A DNA stretch of 64,000 nucleotides, taken from contig VGYC01000008.1 of assembly GCA_016873095.1 (NCBI GenBank), forward strand, positions 1 through 64,000, given 5' to 3'. Shown one piece after another: positions 59,297-64,000 of the stretch. The position numbers and the translations under genes are program-made. Within the stretch, counting starts at the first letter, position 1; each line of letters begins with the position of its first letter. Under the pieces are notes generated by a model. That model had not been told where the DNA came from and made no database searches. It was given only the letters and a program-made list of their open reading frames with translations. The stretch comes from Planctomycetota bacterium (lineage in GTDB: Bacteria; Planctomycetota; Planctomycetia; Gemmatales; Gemmataceae).

Positions 59297-60691
59297 TCAA
59301 GCCAGCAAGCTCGTCAGCACGCGGCCATGCACGTCGGTCAGCCGTCGGTCCGTGCCGTTGTGGGGGAACGTCAGCCGCGTGTGATCGATGCCCAGCAGAT
59401 GCAGCATCGTTGCGTGCAAGTCGTAGCAGTACAGCGGCTCGACGGCCTGCCAGCCCCAATCGTCGCTCTGGCCGGCGGTGGCGCCCCCCTTGATGCCGGC
59501 GCCGGCGAGCCAGGCAATGGCGGTGCGGCCGTTGTGGTCGCGCCCCTCCGAGCCCTGGCTGAACGGCTGCCGGCCGAACTCCGTGCACCACACTACCAGC
59601 GTGTCCTCGAACAGGCCGCGTTGCTTGAGGTCTTGCAGCAGCGCCGCCGTCGGTTTGTCGATGCTGCGGGCCATCGGCGGCAGCTCGTTGATGATGCTGG
59701 TGTGATTGTCCCAGTTGCCGCTGGCGCCGCCGGCCCCGCTCCAGACCTGGACGAAACGCACACCACGCTCGAGCAAGCGGCGGGCCGTCAGGCAGTTCCT
59801 TGCGAATGTATCGGTCGCGGGCTCGCCCAGGCCGTAAAGCCGTCGCGTGGCTTCCGTCTCGCGCGACAGGTCGAGCGCCTCCGGAGCGCTCAGTTGCATG
59901 CGTGCCGCCAGCTCGTAGCTGGAGATGCGTGCCTCCAGCCGCGAGTTGCCGGGCATCCTCGCCAGATGATCGCGATTCAGCTCGCGAAGCAGGTCATGGC
60001 CGTCGCGCTCGCTGTCGCGGGTGATGTGCCGGGCCGTTGCCGGCGGATGCAGCGACGCGATCGGCGTCGGCTGGTTGGCCCGGATGATCGTCCCCGTGTG
60101 CACGACCGGCAGAAAGCCCGACGAGAAGTTGCCCTGGTTGTTGTACGGCAGGCCGCGCGGGTCCGGCAGGACGACGAACGTCGGCAGGTTGTCGCTCAGG
60201 CTGCCCAGGCCATAGCTGATCCACGCCCCCATGCACGGGAAGCCGGGCAGCGTGAAGCCGGTGTTCATCATGTAGCTGGCCGGCCCGTGCACGTTGGTGC
60301 GCGTGACGATGGACATCAGGAATGCCATGTCATCGACATGCAGGGCCAGATGCGGGAAGACCTCGCTCACCCAGCGGCCCGATTGTCCGTATCGTCGAAA
60401 CGCGAACGGACAGCGGAGGACATTGCCTGGCGTGGACGTGACCGCCTCGACGCGCTGGCCATCGCCCGGGTCGAATGGCCGGCCATGCAGCCTCTCCAGT
60501 GCCGGCTTGTAATCGAACGTATCGACCTGGCTGGCCCCGCCGTTCATGAAGAGCTGCACGATCCGCCTGACGCGAGCTTGCGGCTTCGCGCTCGCAGGAC
60601 CCCGTTCCTCGGCACGCAGCATGTCGGCGAGCGCAATACCGCCGAGGCCACCGCCGAGTCGCCAGAGAAGATCGCGCCGTGACAAGAGCAT
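59297..60691 (-). CDS. DUF1501 family Tat-exported protein
   Basis: 464 residues. It starts with a twin-arginine signal (SRRDLLWRLGGGLGG) and shows the DUF1501 pattern: VRRIVQLFMNGGASQVDTFDYKP, VFPHLALHVDDMAFL, RRLLERGVRFVQVW, DTLVVWCTEFGRQPFSQGSEGRDHN. The fold is related to sulfatases/alkaline phosphatases, with Asp/His metal ligands plausible in the last segment. It is nearly always paired with a DUF1549/DUF1553 gene, as here (60871-63585, same strand, about 180 bp upstream). The role of the pair is unproven. Confidence 0.93.
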   Translation of the reverse strand: MLLSRRDLLWRLGGGLGGIALADMLRAEERGPASAKPQARVRRIVQLFMNGGASQVDTFDYKPALERLHGRPFDPGDGQRVEAVTSTPGNVLRCPFAFRRYGQSGRWVSEVFPHLALHVDDMAFLMSIVTRTNVHGPASYMMNTGFTLPGFPCMGAWISYGLGSLSDNLPTFVVLPDPRGLPYNNQGNFSSGFLPVVHTGTIIRANQPTPIASLHPPATARHITRDSERDGHDLLRELNRDHLARMPGNSRLEARISSYELAARMQLSAPEALDLSRETEATRRLYGLGEPATDTFARNCLTARRLLERGVRFVQVWSGAGGASGNWDNHTSIINELPPMARSIDKPTAALLQDLKQRGLFEDTLVVWCTEFGRQPFSQGSEGRDHNGRTAIAWLAGAGIKGGATAGQSDDWGWQAVEPLYCYDLHATMLHLLGIDHTRLTFPHNGTDRRLTDVHGRVLTSLLA

Positions 60692-60870
60692 GGTTATGAT
60701 GTTAAGACAAGCCATGCTCGCTTGCAAGCGGATCGCGGTCCCAGAGGTAGCACAATGTCGCGTTTTTAGGAAGTGAAGTGCAATTGTAGTTGCGGCAGGC
60801 GGATTTCCAAAATCCCTCGGACCGCATACGGACCTCGCATGGCAGCCTGCGAACGCGAAACGTAAACAGC

Positions 60871-63585
60871 TTACGGGATGAACAGGAACTCGTTGCTGTT
60901 GAACACGACGCGGCAGGTGTTGGCCATGCCGTGGCGCGCGGCGTAGCGCACTAACGCGGCCGATTCGCGCGGCGTCGGCAAACGATTCAGCGCCAGCCGA
61001 TACGCCAGTTCCACTTGCTTCTCCAGCGGACCGGCGACGGCGACCCGTTTAGCGAAATGCTCACTCATTCGCACCATGAAGGAGTCGTTAAGCAAAGCGA
61101 GAGCTTGCAACGCCGTCACTGAGCTGGCGCGCTTGGCGACGAACTGTGAGGCATCCGGGCAATCCAGCGCGTCCATGAACGGGTCCGGCACGGTACGGAA
61201 GATGAAGCGATAGATGGCGCGGCGGTGGCTGCCGGCAGCGTCCGGATCGAACGCGAGATAGTCGGCCTTCGGAGTCCGATGGATGCCGCCGCTCTGGATG
61301 AAGTGCTTCACCGACGGGCCGCCCATCGCCTTATCCAGCTTGCCGGCCACGCGCAGCACGGCGTCGCGCAGGCTTTCCGCATCGAGGCGCGTTACGTTCA
61401 TCCGCCACAGAAGCGCGTTATCGGCGTCCACCTTCGCATACTCGCCATTGAAGGTGGAAGCTTGCCGGTAGGCTGCGCTGGTCACCATCAGGCGATGCAG
61501 CTTCTTGAGCGAGCCATTCTCCTCGAGCAGATAGCTGGCCAGCCAGTGGAGCAGTTCCGGATGGCTGGGCGGCGAGCCCATCCTGCCGAGGTCGTTCGGC
61601 GTGGCAACGAGGCCCCGGCCGAAGTGGTGATGCCAGAGCCGGTTGGTGATCGACCGCCACGTCAGCGGGTTCTTCGCGTTGCTGATCCAGCGGGCCAGGG
61701 CGGCGCGGCGCTGGCCTTCGTTTTTCACATCGGCGAGCTTGAAGCGATGATCGAGCGTTGCGACGGCTGACAGCGCCCCGGGCGCGATGGCTTTCCCTGG
61801 CCGGCGAATGTCGCCGCGCTTGAGCAGATGCACCGGCTTGCATTCCTTCGTGGGACGAAAACTCCCCTGGGCGACGAAATCGCTGGTCGCCGCATAGACC
61901 ATCTTCTCCCTGGGCAACCGGCTCAGTTCCACCTCGGTCTGAGTGCGCAGCACATGCAGCGCCAGCGTGCCCTTCTCCTGAGCGTTGCGTCTGTCGGGCG
62001 TCTTCGCCAGGATGTCCTGGATTGCCGGCGGCAACGGCGTTGCGGAATCTGGATCGACAGCCCCGGTTGCCGACAGCCGAGGCCGGCCGATGAGATGCCC
62101 GCCGCCATGTTGCTGTTCGAGCTTGAACTGCAAGCGCGCGCCCTGCGCATGACGGATCGGCTCCTTGAACACGAACACCGCGGCGTGCGATTGCCCCACC
62201 GCCGGGTGGATGCCCCAGGCCGTGCTCATGTTGCCGTCGATGGCCTTGGCGATGTCCCAGCCGGCCTGATTGAAATCGGCGCTGGCGCGAGCGATGGCAA
62301 CCGGCACAAGGCCGCCGGCGTCGCGCGGCCCGGCCAGCACCTGAAACTCGGACAGATGCAGGTTGCCGTTGTCCTGACGCCCGGGACCTTTCATCGGCAA
62401 GCGCTCGTCGCTCATCACCTCCAGGCGCACGGCGGAGATGCTCGCCAGGTCGCTGCTTGCCTCGATGATGTACCTATCCTTCTCCGGCTTCTTGCCGGCG
62501 AACAGGATCGAGCCGTCCTTGAGCTTGCTGACGTCGGCGCCTCTGGTCGAGGTGACTGCTGTCGGTCGCAGCGTGTGCCAGGCATTTCGCCCGGCGGCGT
62601 GCTGCGATTCCCAGGCGGCGACTTCCCGGTCCGCGCCGGCTTCCTTGAGCGCCCGGTCACCGGTCCAGTCTTGCAGTTCCGCCTTGCGCTTGCTCAGGTA
62701 TTGCCGGCGTGACCGCACTCCCGGATCGGTGTCGTAGGGACGGTCGGCCCGGTCCACCCCGGCGAAGACGGCTTGCATCGCATAATATTCTTGCTGCGAG
62801 ATCGGGTCGAACTTGTGATCGTGGCAGCGGGCACACTGCACCGTGGCGCTCAGGAAGGCGAGACTGACCGTGCCGATCATGTCGTCGCGGTCGAGATACT
62901 GGGCGAACTTGCGGTCCAGCGTGTCGTCGCGAATATCCTTGAGAGAGCTTTCATCCCACGGGCCGGCCGCCAGGAAGCCGAGGGCCACGGTCGCCTGCGG
63001 ATCTGCCGGATATAGCACGTCGCCGGCAATCTGCTCCTCTACGAACCGGCCATATGGCTTGTCGCTGTTGAAGCTGTTGACGAGGTAATCGCGGTAGGGC
63101 CAGGCGTTGTCGCGCGGCACGTCCTGGTCGTGGCCGTGCGTCTCGGCGAAGTGGATGACATCCATCCAGTGCCGTGCCCAGCGCTCGCCGAAATGCGGGC
63201 TGGCCAGCAGCCGATCCACGACGCGCTCGTAGGCGTCCGGCGACGGATCTCCGACAAACGCGTCGATCTCCTCCGGCGTCGGCGGCAGGCCGATCAGATC
63301 GTAACTGACGCGGCGCAACAACGTCGCGCGGTCTGCCGGCGGCGCTGGCTTCATCTTCTTGCCGCGCAGCCTGGCGAGGATGAAGCGATCGATGGGATTG
63401 CGTGCCCAGTCGCCGGCAACCGCCGGGACCGGCGGCTTGACGACAGGCTGGAGCGACCACCATGTCTCCTCGGCAGCGTCCGGCTGTCCCGGCGCCTCGC
63501 CGGTCACGCCGAGCGCGACGAGCGCGACGAGCGCGACGACGCCCAGCATGGCAACGAGAAATCGGGTTGACAGGCGCTTGGACAT
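60871..63585 (-). CDS. DUF1549/DUF1553 (PSCyt2/PSD1) protein with haem-type motif
   Basis: 904 residues. A signal or anchor segment with repeated VAL residues starts the chain. The DUF1549 (PSCyt2) domain contains NPIDRFILARL, LLRRVSYDLIGLPPTPEEIDAF and VQCARCHDHKFDP, a CxxCH haem c motif. A beta-rich middle (about 400-560) could bind sugar. The C-terminal DUF1553 (PSD1) domain has WRSITNRLWHHHFGRGLVATPNDLGRMGSPPSHPELL. Such proteins are a planctomycete hallmark and are thought to be surface redox or polysaccharide-related proteins. The start at 63585 lacks a ribosome-binding site. It pairs with the DUF1501 gene downstream. Confidence 0.93.
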   Translation of the reverse strand: MSKRLSTRFLVAMLGVVALVALVALGVTGEAPGQPDAAEETWWSLQPVVKPPVPAVAGDWARNPIDRFILARLRGKKMKPAPPADRATLLRRVSYDLIGLPPTPEEIDAFVGDPSPDAYERVVDRLLASPHFGERWARHWMDVIHFAETHGHDQDVPRDNAWPYRDYLVNSFNSDKPYGRFVEEQIAGDVLYPADPQATVALGFLAAGPWDESSLKDIRDDTLDRKFAQYLDRDDMIGTVSLAFLSATVQCARCHDHKFDPISQQEYYAMQAVFAGVDRADRPYDTDPGVRSRRQYLSKRKAELQDWTGDRALKEAGADREVAAWESQHAAGRNAWHTLRPTAVTSTRGADVSKLKDGSILFAGKKPEKDRYIIEASSDLASISAVRLEVMSDERLPMKGPGRQDNGNLHLSEFQVLAGPRDAGGLVPVAIARASADFNQAGWDIAKAIDGNMSTAWGIHPAVGQSHAAVFVFKEPIRHAQGARLQFKLEQQHGGGHLIGRPRLSATGAVDPDSATPLPPAIQDILAKTPDRRNAQEKGTLALHVLRTQTEVELSRLPREKMVYAATSDFVAQGSFRPTKECKPVHLLKRGDIRRPGKAIAPGALSAVATLDHRFKLADVKNEGQRRAALARWISNAKNPLTWRSITNRLWHHHFGRGLVATPNDLGRMGSPPSHPELLHWLASYLLEENGSLKKLHRLMVTSAAYRQASTFNGEYAKVDADNALLWRMNVTRLDAESLRDAVLRVAGKLDKAMGGPSVKHFIQSGGIHRTPKADYLAFDPDAAGSHRRAIYRFIFRTVPDPFMDALDCPDASQFVAKRASSVTALQALALLNDSFMVRMSEHFAKRVAVAGPLEKQVELAYRLALNRLPTPRESAALVRYAARHGMANTCRVVFNSNEFLFIP
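63511..63537. repeat. 9-bp triple repeat inside a signal-segment coding region
   Basis: Three exact copies of GAGCGCGAC. On the minus strand they encode VAL-VAL-VAL within the hydrophobic N-terminal segment of the DUF1549/1553 protein, so copy number sets its length. Confidence 0.7.
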
Positions 63586-63698
63586 TTGCGGAGCACATCG
63601 GGAGGGCCAGGCGGTTCTCACCCGATTCTAGGGCTTCGCGTGGGTCGTCGCAAGCAGAATCGGCGGACGCCGACATCGGCCAGGCCAGGCGTGGTGCT

Positions 63699-64000
63699 TC
63701 AGGCGATGATGCCGGCCTGGGCGCTGGTGATCTTCTTCCAGCCGCCGTTGGCGGCATTGAAGGTCCAGGTGCCGCTGCTGAAGTTGCCGACAAACACCGG
63801 TTCCTGGTAGCCCTTCTCGACCTCCTCGATCTTCGTGGCCACCGCGCTGGTGAGCTTGGTCCAGGTCCCGTTGTTGTAACGCCAGGTGCCGCTCGCGTAG
63901 GTCGCGTAGAAGAAGTCGTTGGTGTACATGACGATGTTGCTGGGCACGGCGCTGGTGATCTTGACCCAGCCGTTAAGCGAGTTCTTCCAGGTGCCGGAAT
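63699..64000 (-). CDS. C-terminal end of a tandem-repeat beta protein (runs off the window)
   Basis: The frame stays open to the right edge, so about 100 residues of a longer protein are visible. Three units share the pattern SGTW(x)n(G/N)GxWxK(I/L)TSAxA, spaced about 35-50 residues apart (KNSLNGWVKITSAVPSN, YNNGTWTKLTSAVATK, NAANGGWKKITSAQAG). This suggests a beta-propeller or carbohydrate-binding array. An internal ATG at 63947 should not be taken as the start. The 113 bp between it and the DUF1549 gene start hold nothing recognised. Confidence 0.65.
   Translation of the reverse strand, partial: SGTWKNSLNGWVKITSAVPSNIVMYTNDFFYATYASGTWRYNNGTWTKLTSAVATKIEEVEKGYQEPVFVGNFSSGTWTFNAANGGWKKITSAQAGIIA

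Overview
The window looks like a chromosomal piece of a high-GC Planctomycetota bacterium, most likely of the Gemmata-like group. This rests on gene content, not on a phylogenetic marker. The window carries a DUF1549/DUF1553 plus DUF1501 pair, two DUF1559 pseudopilin-like proteins with H-X9-DG-type C-termini, a DUF1080 protein, a DUF4058 protein, a Uma2 nuclease-fold protein, Ser/Thr kinases joined to WD40 or TPR sensor parts, a short ECF-type sigma factor, and large secreted cytochrome/beta-propeller proteins. There is no rRNA, CRISPR array or recognisable insertion sequence. Because third codon positions are very GC-rich, many genes carry long meaningless antisense frames.

Layout. Positions 1-455 hold a cluster of hairpins sharing one loop sequence. 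Positions 456-5470 hold a uronate-isomerase-like protein, a Tat-exported protein of unknown role, pseudouridine-5'-phosphate glycosidase and riboflavin enzyme RibBA. Positions 5530-10243 hold a very large membrane-anchored protein whose N-terminal caspase-like fold lacks both catalytic residues. Positions 10300-15500 hold NHL, lipoprotein, pseudopilin, LamG and DUF4058 proteins. Positions 15567-29358 are mainly small-molecule metabolism: an MFS transporter with a cyclase, a B12/radical SAM enzyme, a TIM-barrel epimerase, a MaoC enzyme with an SGNH hydrolase, panD with an enolase-superfamily enzyme, a ceramidase-like hydrolase and a second enolase-superfamily enzyme. Positions 29568-40621 are the signalling region: a kinase split from its WD40 part, then divergently a sigma factor and a kinase split from its 1,700-residue TPR part. 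Positions 40641-49521 hold extracytoplasmic redox proteins (a CBM9-like/PQQ dehydrogenase/cytochrome c fusion and a beta-propeller/dihaem protein) around a leucine-rich repeat gene. Truncated leftovers of that gene and of a neighbouring small gene lie at 49625-49960. Positions 50079-53943 hold a small protein with an excellent promoter, a second pseudopilin, an HtrA protease, an SDR reductase and a YjbR protein. Positions 53976-54723 combine a palindrome cluster with four closely spaced tRNA genes. The rest carries a ROK kinase, an ArnT-like glycosyltransferase, ribosomal protein bS21, a secreted protein, the DUF1501 and DUF1549/1553 pair, and the end of a tandem-repeat protein running off the right edge.

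The recurring theme is short repeats in regulatory or leader positions. Hairpins with constant loops and varied stems occur twice. Heptamer or 14-bp tandem repeats lie between promoter and start codon of two genes. Repeats of 9 or 15 bp encode the N-terminal leaders of three exported proteins. A palindromic element occurs three times, once inside a signal-peptide coding region. In addition, both sensor kinases are broken by a frame change just where the kinase part joins its sensor part. That is either a pair of sequence errors or mutations, or something biologically meaningful.
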